Positions 1-8,767 of a stretch of 64,000 nt of DNA are shown here, one piece after another. The DNA lies in NCBI GenBank assembly GCA_965221215.1, contig OZ244872.1, positions 3,038,001-3,102,000 of the forward strand. The letters are read 5' to 3'. Below the pieces are notes generated by a model. It ran no database searches. It had not been told where the DNA came from and saw only the letters and a program-made list of their open reading frames with translations. How positions within the stretch are numbered: the stretch's first letter is position 1; each line of letters begins with the position of its first letter. Both the position numbers and the translations under genes were made by a program. This DNA is from Aldehydirespirator sp965221215. GTDB lineage: Bacteria; Actinomycetota; Acidimicrobiia; Acidimicrobiales; Aldehydirespiratoraceae.

Positions 1-2
1 TC

Positions 3-1703
3 GACAAGCTCTCCGGCGTCGGCGAGCGCAACATGGATCCGGCCACCACCGAGGAGAGCCAGCTCTTCCTCTACAAGCTCTCGATGTGGCTGTGGGGCTT
101 CGCATGGCCGGCGGCGCTCATATTCTCGCTTTGGCAGATGCTGATCAGGGGACATCTGGCGCGGTGGGAGGTCGCGCTGATGGCCGTGATCCTGGCGCTG
201 GTGGGCCAGTCGGTGTTCATCGTGGGCCACGAGCTGGTCCACCGGCGGGTCCGCTGGGAGCGCCGCCTCGGCGAGTTCCTGCTGGCCTCCTCGTCCTACC
301 CGCACTACGCCACCGAGCACGTCTACATCCACCATCCCCATGTGGGTACCCCCCTCGACCCCGGCTCGGCCCCCAAGGGCGTGTCGCTGTGGCGCTACCT
401 GCCCCCCGAGCTGAAACACAACCTGCTGGGCGCCTGGGAGTTCGAGCAGCGCCGCCTGGCCCGCCGCAAGCTGCCGCCGTGGCACTACACCAACGCCTTC
501 TGGCGCTACGGCGCGGCCATCGTCTTCTGGTACGGGCTGGTGCTGTGGCTGGGCGGCCCGTGGGCGCTGCTGATCTACGTCGCGCTGTGCAGCACGGTGA
601 TCTTGTCGATGAAGACCAGCAACTACGTGCAGCACTACGGCCTGCGACGGGTGCGCATGCCCAGCGGCCGGTTCGAGTCGGTGAAGCCACGGCACGCCTG
701 GAGCGCCGACTACAAGTTCACCAACTGGATGTATTACAACATGCAGCGCCACGCCGACCACCACACCTCGAGCCTGCGCTACCCGCTGCTGCAGTACTGC
801 GACGAGTCGGCGTCGCCGCAGCTTCCCGGCAGCTACGTGCAGATGAACACTCTGGCGTTCTTCCCCAAGCAGTGGTTCGCCACCATCGATCCCCTGCTCG
901 ACCGCCAGCGGACCCAGTTCTATCCAGAGATCGACGACTGGAGCGCCTACGACAGCCGGGCCTTCGCGGCCCGCCCCGACGCCTTCGACGCCATCGCCGA
1001 GATCCATGCGGAGGACCGGTATCTGGCCGAGTGGATCAACGCCTCGCCGGAGCTGCTCGATCGGCTGCGCGACCGGGAGTTCACCGACTTGGAACTGCCC
1101 GACGGCATCGGGCTTGACCCGGAGTCCGAGGCGATCGCCCGCCAAGGGCTGGCTCGCCTGTATTGGACACGCGAGCTGAGCCTGGCCGAGATGAGGGCCC
1201 AGCTCGACGAGATGCCGGTGCAGGACAGCCGCGAGGCGGTGGCGGCGGCGCTGGAATGGTCCAACGGCAAGGTCTTCCAGATCGCGGTGCATGTGATGCG
1301 CGGCAGCCTGTCGGCCGACGAGGCAGCTACGGCGCGATCGCGGGTGGCCGAGGCCTCCATCGCCTTCGTGCTGGCCGCGGTGCAGCAGGACCTCGCCGAC
1401 CGGGGCCGCGGCCGGGGCCAGGGCCAGGTGGCGGTGGCCGTGCTGGCGCCTCCGGCCGGCGACGGGGAGATGCCGCACGAGCCGCACGAGCCGCTCAAGG
1501 TCTGGTTCGCGTGCGAGGGCGGCGCGGCGCTGTGCCGCCGTACTGGCAAGGCACTCGACGCCCTGTCGAGCGACAACCTGCTGCTCGCCCCGGCCCAGCG
1601 CGTCAGCCCGGTCGAAGGTCAGACGCCCGCCGAGTTCGCGGCACAGCTCCAAGCCCCCGGCTCGGAGCACGAGGTGGCAACGGTGGTGATAACCGAAGCC
1701 TGA
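3..1703 (+). CDS. AlkB-like alkane/fatty-acyl hydroxylase, 5' truncated, with C-terminal extension
   Basis: Membrane non-haem di-iron hydroxylase that would oxidise a terminal methyl group of an alkane or similar chain. The reading frame is open to the window edge and the first AlkB membrane helices are missing, so the true start lies upstream; the ATG at 33 is internal. Visible histidine boxes are HELVHRR, EHVYIHH, NYVQHYG and QRHADHH, in the order and spacing of AlkB. Hydrophobic segments lie around the first box and between boxes two and three. After the catalytic part, at about residue 300, comes roughly 220-250 extra residues not found in ordinary AlkB (about 400 aa in total). This tail is acidic/alanine-rich and weakly recalls the GlnE adenylyltransferase region. 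The gene is convergent with the RiPP export genes. Family assignment is firm; substrate and tail function are unknown. Confidence 0.88.
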   Translation, partial: DKLSGVGERNMDPATTEESQLFLYKLSMWLWGFAWPAALIFSLWQMLIRGHLARWEVALMAVILALVGQSVFIVGHELVHRRVRWERRLGEFLLASSSYPHYATEHVYIHHPHVGTPLDPGSAPKGVSLWRYLPPELKHNLLGAWEFEQRRLARRKLPPWHYTNAFWRYGAAIVFWYGLVLWLGGPWALLIYVALCSTVILSMKTSNYVQHYGLRRVRMPSGRFESVKPRHAWSADYKFTNWMYYNMQRHADHHTSSLRYPLLQYCDESASPQLPGSYVQMNTLAFFPKQWFATIDPLLDRQRTQFYPEIDDWSAYDSRAFAARPDAFDAIAEIHAEDRYLAEWINASPELLDRLRDREFTDLELPDGIGLDPESEAIARQGLARLYWTRELSLAEMRAQLDEMPVQDSREAVAAALEWSNGKVFQIAVHVMRGSLSADEAATARSRVAEASIAFVLAAVQQDLADRGRGRGQGQVAVAVLAPPAGDGEMPHEPHEPLKVWFACEGGAALCRRTGKALDALSSDNLLLAPAQRVSPVEGQTPAEFAAQLQAPGSEHEVATVVITEA

Positions 1704-1801
1704 CCTAGCGGGGATGTCCAGGCGCCGATCTGTTACATGGCAGAGCGCCAAAGTGTTAGATGAAACGGTGCCAGATGGTCATGTGGAGCGTTTGCGCGCG
1801 C

Positions 1802-4774
1802 TCAGGCCAGCTGTCGGCTCATTAGGTTCTGGAAAGCGCCCGGCTCGGCGGACAGCGCTGCGAACGTGCCCTCCTGAACGACTCGGCCTTCTTTCATCAC
1901 GTATATCCGGTCGGCTTGGCGCAGAGTGGACAGGCGGTGCGCCACCACGATCCGCGTGGAGGTCAGGCCCGACAGATTGTCGAGGATTGTGGACTGGGTC
2001 TCGGCGTCGAGCCAACTGGTGGCCTCGTCCAGCATCAGGATGCGGGGCCGGCGGATCAGGGCGTGGGCGATCTGGATTCGCTGGCTCTCGCCGCCGGAGG
2101 TGAGGGTGGCGCCCGCGCCCACCGGCGTCAGCAATCCCATCGGCATCGCCGCGATCTCGCGGTCGACCGCGGCCAGCTCCGCCGCCCGCCAAGCATCGGC
2201 AGCGGTGGCGCCCTCGTGGTCGCCCACGATGTTGTCCCACAGATCCTGGGGATGCAGTCGCACCATCTGCGGCACCACACCGATCTGGCGGCGCACCTGC
2301 TTGAGGTCGAGCTGCTGCAGGTCGCGGCCGTCGAAGTAGATCGATCCGCCCGACGGCTGCTCCAGTCCGAGGGCGAGCCGCAGCAGGGTGCTCTTGCCCG
2401 CGCCGGACTCGCCCGCGATGGCTATGAACTCGCCCTTGCCGGCCCGGATCGACACCTCGTCGAGGATCAGCGGCCCGCTGGGATCGTGGCGGAAGGAGAC
2501 CTGATCGAACACGACTTCGCCCCGCAGCTCCTCCACGAACTCCCCCTCGGCCCTGATCTCGGTGGACTCGGCCAGCAGCGGTCGGAGCTGGCTTGCCGCG
2601 GGCAACACTGCGGCCAGGGCGCCGAACGATTCGCCCAGCCGCACGACGGTCCTCTGGTAGAGCAGGAACAGCACGAAGACCACGATGAAGTCGCCAGCCG
2701 CCAGAGAGTCCGGGTCGAGCAGCGTGGTCGCCAGGACCACCGCCGCCCCGGCCAGCGACGGCAGCGCCGTGCCGAGGGCCCGCAGGTGCGCCTCGTGGCT
2801 GCCCGCATCGAGTTCGGCGCGCTTCTGCTTGCGGTAGCCCCGGGCCCAGAGCGCGAACCCAGAGCCCTCGGCACCGGCCACCCGCAGCCGCGGAATGCCG
2901 TTGATGAGCTGGAACAGCCGGCCCGACAGGCGCCGGACCGCTTTCAGGCGGCGGTCGTGGGGGCCGATCAGCCGCAGTCCGAGCGCTGCCGTCACCAGCA
3001 GTGACGCCAGGCTGAAGCCGGCCAACAGCGCGGCGAGCCGGGCGTCGCGCCCCGCGATGAGCACGAACACGGGCGCTAGGAACAGGATCGAGAGCACCCC
3101 GTTGCCGATCACGCCGTGGGCGGCGTCGCGTGCGTTCTGGAACGCCATGCCCCGCAGAGCCAGGTCGTTGGCCGGGTAGCGCCGCAGCACCCCGGTGGGC
3201 AGCCGCAGCAGCCGGTCCCAGAAGGCGGCCTCCATGCGGGAGGCGGCCCGGCCCTCGATGCGCATCAGCGACATGCGGTGCAGCAGGTGCAGCAGGGCTC
3301 GTACCACCCCGAAGGCCACCAGCGCCAGGCTGAGCCCGTACAGCATCCCGGTGTCGCCCGCCGGGATCGCCTCGTCGGCGGCGACGCCTAGCGCCACCGC
3401 GGGCAGCAGCATGATCAGCCCGCCCGCCAGCCCGGTCGCGGCGAAGCGGGCCAGCTCCGGGCCCAGGCCGGCTCGGGCCACGCGCCACAGATCGCGTAGG
3501 CCGGCGCCGGTGGCGGGCAGCGACGGGTAGAAGGTCCAGGCCTGCGGCTTCAGCGATCCGGCGTTGGCGTCGGTGATCCGTCGCTTGTGGCCGCGGGCGG
3601 GATCGACCTCCCGGTAGTTCCCCAGCGCGCTGGGCAGCAGCGCCACGGGCCGGTCGTCGGTGGCCCGGAACGCCAGCATGGCGCCGCTGTCGCCGACCCA
3701 CCAGCGGTCTTCGGGGACCAGCCGCACCTTGCGGCCGCGCCCCCCGGAGGCGGCGAGCATTCTGGCCACGGCGGCATCGGTGGTGGCGGCATTGCTGTCG
3801 GGGGTTTCCGGCGGACGCTGGAACTCGATGCGCTCGCGCCGGCCGATCAACTCCAACACACGGTGCAGCCCCGAGGGTTCGGTCTCGTCGTCGCGGCCGC
3901 GGTCGTGGACGTCGAGCAGGCGGTGTCGGGCCTCGGATTCGACGGTGCGGCGGCTGCTGACCAGCGCCCGGGCCAGGTTCGCCTGATCGACGACGGCCAG
4001 CCGCCGGTTGAGCCGCTCAAGCGACAACGCCACCCGATTGAAGGCGCCCACCGCCTCCAACAGCAGCCCCCGCTCGGCCAGGGCGGCCGAGGAGGTCGCA
4101 CCGATGTGCGTCGGCTGGGTGAGCGTGAGCCAGGTGGCGGGCGTCAGCGGCAATGCGCCGCCTTCGCCGGGGTCGGGCTGGGCCGGGTCGGTTTCGGATG
4201 GGTCGGTTTCGGACGGGTCGATCAGGTCCATGAACAGCCCCGTGGAGGCCGGCAATTCGGTGACCCACACCGTGCCGCGGCGGGCCGCGACCCGGCCGCT
4301 GCGCGCCGCCGGCGCCTCGCCGGATTTCAGGAGTGCATCCATGGGCGGATGGGCGGTGCCGCGGGCCAGCATGGCCGAGATATCCGCGATCCAGGCGTCC
4401 ATCTGCTGAGCCAGCTCGGCGCGGTCGACCGCTTCCAGTTCCGAGAGCCGCATGTGCCGCAGCTTCGTGCCGGGCAGCCCCTTGGCGATCAGCTCCAGGG
4501 CCGAGGTCTCGTCGTAGTGGGGCTGGACTCCGATCAGCAGGCGACCGGTACCGGCCCTCAGCACATGCTGCGGCGCGGCCTGCTGGACTCCCTGCTGCTT
4601 CTCGACCAGGAACAGGTCGACCGCGCCGGATTCGACGAACCACACAAATCCGGGGTCGTCCAACTCGACGGGCCGGTTGGCCGCGCTCGCCACCGCCACG
4701 CCCCGCCTGGCCGCGACCCGGCCAAGCCGCTCAGTCATCCGGCCGTCTCCGGTTGGCTCGGCCAGCTCAGTCAT
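1802..4774 (-). CDS. NHLM-type bacteriocin/RiPP ABC transporter, permease-ATPase fusion
   Basis: A 990-residue ABC exporter subunit of the kind found with NHLP-leader natural-product precursors. The N-terminal ~450 residues form a soluble region without a C39 peptidase. A six-helix membrane domain follows (about residues 500-750), then an ATPase with Walker A GESGAGKST, signature SGGESQRIQIAHAL, Walker B ILMLDEATSWLD and H-loop AHRLST. I chose the ATG at 4774 because it overlaps the stop of the upstream peptidase-transporter (ATGA), which implies translational coupling; the frame is open further upstream but only as antisense-like sequence. It presumably pairs with the upstream C39 transporter as a heterodimer or second export step for the precursor at 7245. 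Confidence 0.88.
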   Translation of the reverse strand: MTELAEPTGDGRMTERLGRVAARRGVAVASAANRPVELDDPGFVWFVESGAVDLFLVEKQQGVQQAAPQHVLRAGTGRLLIGVQPHYDETSALELIAKGLPGTKLRHMRLSELEAVDRAELAQQMDAWIADISAMLARGTAHPPMDALLKSGEAPAARSGRVAARRGTVWVTELPASTGLFMDLIDPSETDPSETDPAQPDPGEGGALPLTPATWLTLTQPTHIGATSSAALAERGLLLEAVGAFNRVALSLERLNRRLAVVDQANLARALVSSRRTVESEARHRLLDVHDRGRDDETEPSGLHRVLELIGRRERIEFQRPPETPDSNAATTDAAVARMLAASGGRGRKVRLVPEDRWWVGDSGAMLAFRATDDRPVALLPSALGNYREVDPARGHKRRITDANAGSLKPQAWTFYPSLPATGAGLRDLWRVARAGLGPELARFAATGLAGGLIMLLPAVALGVAADEAIPAGDTGMLYGLSLALVAFGVVRALLHLLHRMSLMRIEGRAASRMEAAFWDRLLRLPTGVLRRYPANDLALRGMAFQNARDAAHGVIGNGVLSILFLAPVFVLIAGRDARLAALLAGFSLASLLVTAALGLRLIGPHDRRLKAVRRLSGRLFQLINGIPRLRVAGAEGSGFALWARGYRKQKRAELDAGSHEAHLRALGTALPSLAGAAVVLATTLLDPDSLAAGDFIVVFVLFLLYQRTVVRLGESFGALAAVLPAASQLRPLLAESTEIRAEGEFVEELRGEVVFDQVSFRHDPSGPLILDEVSIRAGKGEFIAIAGESGAGKSTLLRLALGLEQPSGGSIYFDGRDLQQLDLKQVRRQIGVVPQMVRLHPQDLWDNIVGDHEGATAADAWRAAELAAVDREIAAMPMGLLTPVGAGATLTSGGESQRIQIAHALIRRPRILMLDEATSWLDAETQSTILDNLSGLTSTRIVVAHRLSTLRQADRIYVMKEGRVVQEGTFAALSAEPGAFQNLMSRQLA

Positions 4775-6954
4775 CCGGCCAGCTCCGTGTGAACCAGGCG
4801 GTGGTAGATGCCGTCGGTGTCGGCCATCAGCTCGTCGTGGGTGCCTCGCTGCACCGCCGTGCCCGCATCGAGCACGATGATCTGGTCGCAGTCGCGCACC
4901 GTGCTCAGCCGGTGGGCGATGATCAGGCAGCTCACGCCCCGGCGGCGCAGCGCGTCGTCGACGGAGACCTCGGTAGTGGCGTCGAGCGCGCTGGTGGCCT
5001 CGTCGAGGATCAGCACCGTCGGATTCGGAACCAGGGCCCGGGCGATCTCCAGGCGCTGGCGCTGGCCGCCGCTGAAGTTGACCCCGTCCTCGGCCACCTC
5101 GGCGCCGTAGCCGCCGGGCCGTTTGAGGATGTCGTCGTGGATGGCGGCGTCGCGGGCCGCGGCGACCAAGTCGTCGTCGAGAACGGCCGGGTTCCACAAC
5201 GCCAGGTTGTCTCGCACGGTGGCCGAGAACAGGACGGTGCGCTGGTCCACCATCGACACGGAGCGGGCCAGCACCTCGTCGGGAATCTCGTCGCGGGACC
5301 GGCCGTCGAAGCGGATCTCACCCGACCAGGGGTGCAGCAGGCCCGCCACCAGGCGCGACAGCGTCGACTTTCCCGATCCGCTCGGACCCACCACCGCCAC
5401 CCGCTGGCCCGGCTCGAAGGCCAGGCTGAAGCCCTTGATCAGCGGGGGTCGGTTGCGGTTGTAGCCGAAGGTCACGTCGCGCAGGTCGACGTGGCCGGCC
5501 AGGCGCAGCCGCCCGTCGACGGTGGCGATCGACTGCGACGGCTCGGTGCGGCGGGCCGCGCCCGGATCCACCGGCGTCTCGATGATGTCGTCGAGGCGCT
5601 GCATGTCGGTCAGCAGGGTCTGGCGCTCGTGGGCGAACTCGGCGAAGCGCCCCACCGGCTCCAGGAACATGATCGCCACGAGGTAGACGGCCACCAGCCC
5701 GCCCAGCGTCAAGTCGCTGTCGGCCACCCTGGCGGCGCCCAGCGCCAGCACCGCCGCGCTCCCCAGGAACATGAACATGTCGGGGGCGACGGCCATGAGG
5801 TTGCTCAGCTCGAAGAAGCGCTGGCGGGTCTGCAGCTCGCGGGCCTGATGGCCGCTCCAGCGGCCGAACATGTGATCCTCGGCGGCCGCCATGCGCAGGT
5901 TGTCGGCCTGGCTCAGCATGATCGTGCTGATGCCGGCCAGCAGGCCCTGCTCGCGGCGCAGGGCGGAGGCTGCGTCGGCACGGATCCTCGCCACCGGGCG
6001 CAGCAGCAGCACCCCCAACGCCGCCAGGAGCAGCACCGCCGCGGCCAGCAGGGGGTCGTAGGCCGCCATCGCCACCAGGAACACCGCGCTCATGGCGACA
6101 TCGACCAGCATGCCTCCGAAGCGTTCCGACAGGCCCTGGGCAACCTTGTCGACCGACAGGATGCGGGCGGTGAGGTCGCCGACCAGCCGGTGGCTGAAGT
6201 AGTCGATCGGCAGGCGCAGCAGATGCGACACGCAGCGGTTGCCGAGGGCTATCGAGACGCGGGTCGCCAGCCGTCCCAGCAAGCGCTGCTTCAGCCAAGA
6301 GACGCCGTACACGGCCAGTCCCGCCGCGGCCAGCGCCCCGGCCAGGCCGTATCCCCACGATTCGCCCTCGGCGAGCACGCGGTCGATGAACAGGCCGGCG
6401 GCCAGGGGCGCGGCCAGGGCGATCACGGCCAGGACCAGCCCACAGACGATGGTCCACACCAGCGGGCTCCAGGCGGCGCTCAGCCAGGCGGGCAGGCGCG
6501 GCAGCAGCCCTGTGGGTGCCCCTGCGGGCTCGAACTCCGGGCTCGGCTGAAAGGTCAGAGCCACCCCGGTGAACCCCTCGTCGAACTCTTGGGGGGTGAG
6601 CCGGCGGTGTCCCGAGGCCGGGTCGTTCAGGTAGATCCACTTGCTGTCGAATCCCTCCAGCACCACGAAGTGGTTGAACTCCCAGAAGAGGATCATCGGC
6701 AGCGCCATCTGCTTGAGTCGGTCCACCGGCGCGCTCCAGCCCGAGCCCTCGAGACCGTAGTGCCGGGCCGCCCGCATAAGTCCGCCGGCCGTGGATCCGT
6801 CCCGTCCGACCTCGCAGGTGTCGCGCAGTTCGGTCAGCGGCTCCCAGCGCCCGAAGTGGGCCAGCACGCTGCCGAGGCAGGCCGCGCCGCACTCGGTTGC
6901 GTGGGTTTGCAGGAACAGCGGAGTGACGACCCTGCTGCCCTGAGTGTTCGCCAT
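4771..6954 (-). CDS. NHLM-type peptidase C39/ABC exporter
   Basis: A 727-residue peptidase-containing ABC transporter. The C39 domain (about residues 10-140) has Gln16, catalytic Cys22 in TECGAACL, the His in NHFVVLEG and the Asp in LNDPASG, so it should cut leader peptides after a Gly-type motif during export. A membrane domain follows (about 170-450). The ATPase has Walker A GPSGSGKST, signature FSGGQRQRLEIARAL and Walker B VLILDEATSALD. The start MANTQGS gives the usual short lead-in before the peptidase; an upstream in-frame start would run back over the neighbouring stub gene. It lies 5 bp after the HlyD-like stub and overlaps the next transporter by ATGA, so these three genes form an operon pointing away from the precursor gene. 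Confidence 0.92.
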   Translation of the reverse strand: MANTQGSRVVTPLFLQTHATECGAACLGSVLAHFGRWEPLTELRDTCEVGRDGSTAGGLMRAARHYGLEGSGWSAPVDRLKQMALPMILFWEFNHFVVLEGFDSKWIYLNDPASGHRRLTPQEFDEGFTGVALTFQPSPEFEPAGAPTGLLPRLPAWLSAAWSPLVWTIVCGLVLAVIALAAPLAAGLFIDRVLAEGESWGYGLAGALAAAGLAVYGVSWLKQRLLGRLATRVSIALGNRCVSHLLRLPIDYFSHRLVGDLTARILSVDKVAQGLSERFGGMLVDVAMSAVFLVAMAAYDPLLAAAVLLLAALGVLLLRPVARIRADAASALRREQGLLAGISTIMLSQADNLRMAAAEDHMFGRWSGHQARELQTRQRFFELSNLMAVAPDMFMFLGSAAVLALGAARVADSDLTLGGLVAVYLVAIMFLEPVGRFAEFAHERQTLLTDMQRLDDIIETPVDPGAARRTEPSQSIATVDGRLRLAGHVDLRDVTFGYNRNRPPLIKGFSLAFEPGQRVAVVGPSGSGKSTLSRLVAGLLHPWSGEIRFDGRSRDEIPDEVLARSVSMVDQRTVLFSATVRDNLALWNPAVLDDDLVAAARDAAIHDDILKRPGGYGAEVAEDGVNFSGGQRQRLEIARALVPNPTVLILDEATSALDATTEVSVDDALRRRGVSCLIIAHRLSTVRDCDQIIVLDAGTAVQRGTHDELMADTDGIYHRLVHTELAG

Positions 6955-6959
6955 CGGAT

Positions 6960-7148
6960 CTATCCGAGCAGGGCGGCGGGAGAGTATTGCCCGCCGAGGG
7001 CAACCCACAGCGCGGCGCCGAGAAGAATCAGTCCAACGGCAACCAGAACAATGCGTTGATGGGCCGCGGTGACACGGAGCAGACGGTCAAGTTGTTGGCG
7101 GCTGGACCTCGCCGCGATGGCTTGCTCCCGGAACGGGTTGTTGAACAT
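6960..7148 (-). CDS. HlyD-like NHLM secretion protein reduced to its N-terminal membrane anchor
   Basis: A 62-residue protein with a short cytoplasmic stretch containing RQQLDRLLRVT and one hydrophobic helix (about residues 34-54, IVLVAVGLILLGAALWVALG), ending just after it. The order 'xxLDxLLxVTxxxxxI-helix-GG' matches the first ~60 residues of NHLM bacteriocin secretion proteins (HlyD family), which normally continue for several hundred residues of coiled coil and beta-barrel. Here the frame ends in TAG and the next gene starts 5 bp later, so nothing of the periplasmic arm remains. It is the first gene of the export operon. It may be a genuine mini-adaptor suited to a cell without an outer membrane, or a decayed remnant. 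The relationship is my inference from the anchor alone. Confidence 0.6.
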   Translation of the reverse strand: MFNNPFREQAIAARSSRQQLDRLLRVTAAHQRIVLVAVGLILLGAALWVALGGQYSPAALLG

Positions 7149-7151
7149 GGA

Positions 7152-7203
7152 GTGAGTCTGTTTCCGTGAGTCTGTTGCGGACGGTGGCGCAATGACGTAG
7201 CGT
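7152..7203 (+). promoter_or_regulatory. Divergent regulatory region of the RiPP locus, with direct repeat and possible promoter
   Basis: The 96-bp gap between the export operon (leftward) and the precursor gene (rightward) carries an 11-bp direct repeat, GTGAGTCTGTT, at 7152-7162 and 7166-7176. A sigma70-like pair TTGCGG (7175-7180) and TAGCGT (7198-7203) is separated by 17 bp. The repeat would suit an operator shared by both directions. The promoter match is weak and assigned by eye only. Confidence 0.3.
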
Positions 7204-7244
7204 TGCCCCGTTCAGTGTGCCCAATTGTCCACGGAGGTAACAAT

Positions 7245-7529
7245 ATGAACACCATGGTGCAGTCGGCGGTACAGACGGCCGACGAGATGCAGCGCCAGCT
7301 GGTTGCCCGGGCGGCAGAGGATGCTGGCTTCCGCGCTCAGCTCGTTGCCGATCCCAAGGCGACCGTCAAGCAGGAGTTCGGCATCGACGTGCCCGACTCC
7401 GTCAACATTTCGGTGCATGAGAGCAACCTGAACGATCTGCACCTTGTCCTGCCCCCCGACGGCTCGGCCATCGAGCTCGACGAGGAGCGGCTGGAAGCGA
7501 TAGCCGCGGGACTCTCCTGCTGCACCTGA
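7245..7529 (+). CDS. NHLP-leader RiPP precursor peptide with minimal Ser-Cys-Cys-Thr core
   Basis: A 94-residue precursor. The ATG at 7245 follows a strong ribosome-binding site (GGAGGTAAC at 7233-7241); the frame is open further upstream, but without such a site. Residues 1-88 form a nitrile-hydratase-alpha-like leader: an N-terminal helix with RAAEDAGFRAQLVADPKA, the motif EFGIDVPDSVNISVHES, then LHLVLPP and an acidic helix ending in LEAIAAG. The last five residues are Leu-Ser-Cys-Cys-Thr. The Ala-Gly before them fits C39 cleavage, which would leave a pentapeptide in which four residues can form azoles. It sits between the exporter operon and the cyclodehydratase operon, which explains its processing. 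Leader family is confident; the exact cleavage site is inferred. Confidence 0.85.
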   Translation: MNTMVQSAVQTADEMQRQLVARAAEDAGFRAQLVADPKATVKQEFGIDVPDSVNISVHESNLNDLHLVLPPDGSAIELDEERLEAIAAGLSCCT

Positions 7530-7583
7530 GCGGTCGCCTTCGAGCTCGCGGCCAGCCCGGAGCTTGAAGCGTCCACACCATCT

Positions 7584-7617
7584 GAATCGGTGACCGCGGG
7601 GGCGCGGCCACCGATTC
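7584..7617. terminator. Bidirectional hairpin between convergent RiPP genes
   Basis: A 9-bp perfect outer stem (GAATCGGTG with CACCGATTC) is followed by a single A/C mismatch, a 4-bp inner stem (CCGC/GCGG) and a 6-base GC loop. It lies exactly between the stop of the precursor gene and the stop of the oppositely oriented 365-residue gene, as a shared terminator would. No clear U-tract follows on either strand, as is common in high-GC genomes. Confidence 0.6.
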
Positions 7618-7626
7618 GTGCTGTTC

Positions 7627-8724
7627 TCAGGGGGTGAATCCCCCCGACAGCCAACAGAACACGTAGGCCTTGACCGCGTCGACTCGTTCATCGGTCAGTG
7701 TTGTCTTGAAGTGGTGTATCCCCCTCACTGCGAACAGCATTCCTCGGCGTCCGAACACCGCTTCTGTGCCCGCCCATGACTCTGCAAGGGTGGACAGTTT
7801 CTCCGGCACTACCAGTTCCGAGGCGCTCAGGCCGCTTATGAGCCGCTCCCAGGGTTCGACGTCCTTCAGCCATTGGGCGCTCGGGGGGTAGTAGCTCACC
7901 CCCAACTCGGGCCGGATGCCGTCGGAATCGACGTCAACGTGCGCTGCCAAGTAGCCGAAGGCGTTCTGCGACTCGAGGTTTCCGACGAACGAGGCGATGC
8001 CCTCGGGTTGTCCCGGCCAGCCGGCCCGCCGTAGGAACGTTGTGAGTTCTTCGGTGTTGGCAATACCGGTCACGGCCACTCGCAAGGCCCTGGCTCGATC
8101 AGGGAAGCCGCCCACGGTGCCGACATGGGCGCTCGGCGGCTTGGCCTCGAACAGTCGCTCGGCGTGTCGCCGCTCTTGCGTGTCGGGCGCCCAACCGCAA
8201 GCGCTGACGACCGCGTCGGTGATGGCGCTGAGATCCTCGGTGGCCTGGACCTCGCCGGCCGAGTCGGCGCTGGGGTAGAGGAAGATCCCCGGGGTGGGGA
8301 AGGGTGCCTGATCGATGTCGAACTCGAGCAGCAGCTTGGCGTGGGCGATGCCATGCAGCGAGGTCCGGTCGCGTTCCATGTCGCGCAATATGCCTACGAC
8401 CGCCTGTGCGTACGAGTCTTCGGGCTGTGACTGTGCCCACTGCTTGAAGTGCGCTGCCGACAGGGTGCCATGGAACAACGCCACGCCCAGATCGGCGTTG
8501 GGCTCGGATTCGTGGAGCCGCAGCTCGAACCCGAAACCGGAGGTGGCCAGGCTGACAGGCAGTGCGTTGGCCCGCTCCACCAGCCGGTTCCATCCGGCGC
8601 CGTCGATGAGCGCTGAGGGAATCCGGTCCTTGAACTGCTCCAGCAGCTCGCCGACGGAGTCCGCCTGGGCCAGCATGTGCTCTTCGATCGCGGCTCGAGC
8701 CTGCTCGACCTCCGTCGCTGCCAT
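7627..8724 (-). CDS. Unrecognised RiPP-locus protein, possible tailoring enzyme
   Basis: A 365-residue soluble protein with no signal peptide or membrane helix; I do not recognise its family. The ATG follows an AAAGGGGGA ribosome-binding site. Three segments share a beta-hairpin-like pattern: a charged strand, a short turn, then Gly-hydrophobic-aromatic. They are FELRLHES..DLGVALFHG, LEFDIDQA..PGIFLYPS and AAHVDVDSD..ELGVSYYPP. Such repeated strand-turn-strand units recall ABBA-barrel prenyltransferases of cyanobactin pathways, but the similarity is by pattern only and weak. The gene lies 43 bp downstream of the cyclodehydratase on the same strand and faces the precursor, so a role in modifying or binding the peptide is likely from context. 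It could also be an immunity or structural protein. Confidence 0.55.
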   Translation of the reverse strand: MAATEVEQARAAIEEHMLAQADSVGELLEQFKDRIPSALIDGAGWNRLVERANALPVSLATSGFGFELRLHESEPNADLGVALFHGTLSAAHFKQWAQSQPEDSYAQAVVGILRDMERDRTSLHGIAHAKLLLEFDIDQAPFPTPGIFLYPSADSAGEVQATEDLSAITDAVVSACGWAPDTQERRHAERLFEAKPPSAHVGTVGGFPDRARALRVAVTGIANTEELTTFLRRAGWPGQPEGIASFVGNLESQNAFGYLAAHVDVDSDGIRPELGVSYYPPSAQWLKDVEPWERLISGLSASELVVPEKLSTLAESWAGTEAVFGRRGMLFAVRGIHHFKTTLTDERVDAVKAYVFCWLSGGFTP

Positions 8725-8767
8725 CGTGTCCCCCCTTTGTTCCCCCTATGCGTCCTGTAGGCGCGGC

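Noticed and set aside
1704..1801. Possible remnant of a transposase or IS end between the alkB-like gene and the transporter
   Set aside because: No terminal inverted repeat, no target duplication and no recognisable transposase fragment in any frame.
4775..5197. Upstream extension of the second NHLM transporter frame, over 140 codons
   Set aside because: It lies antisense-like within the C39 transporter, is arginine/proline-rich and has no homology; the ATGA overlap fixes the start at 4774.
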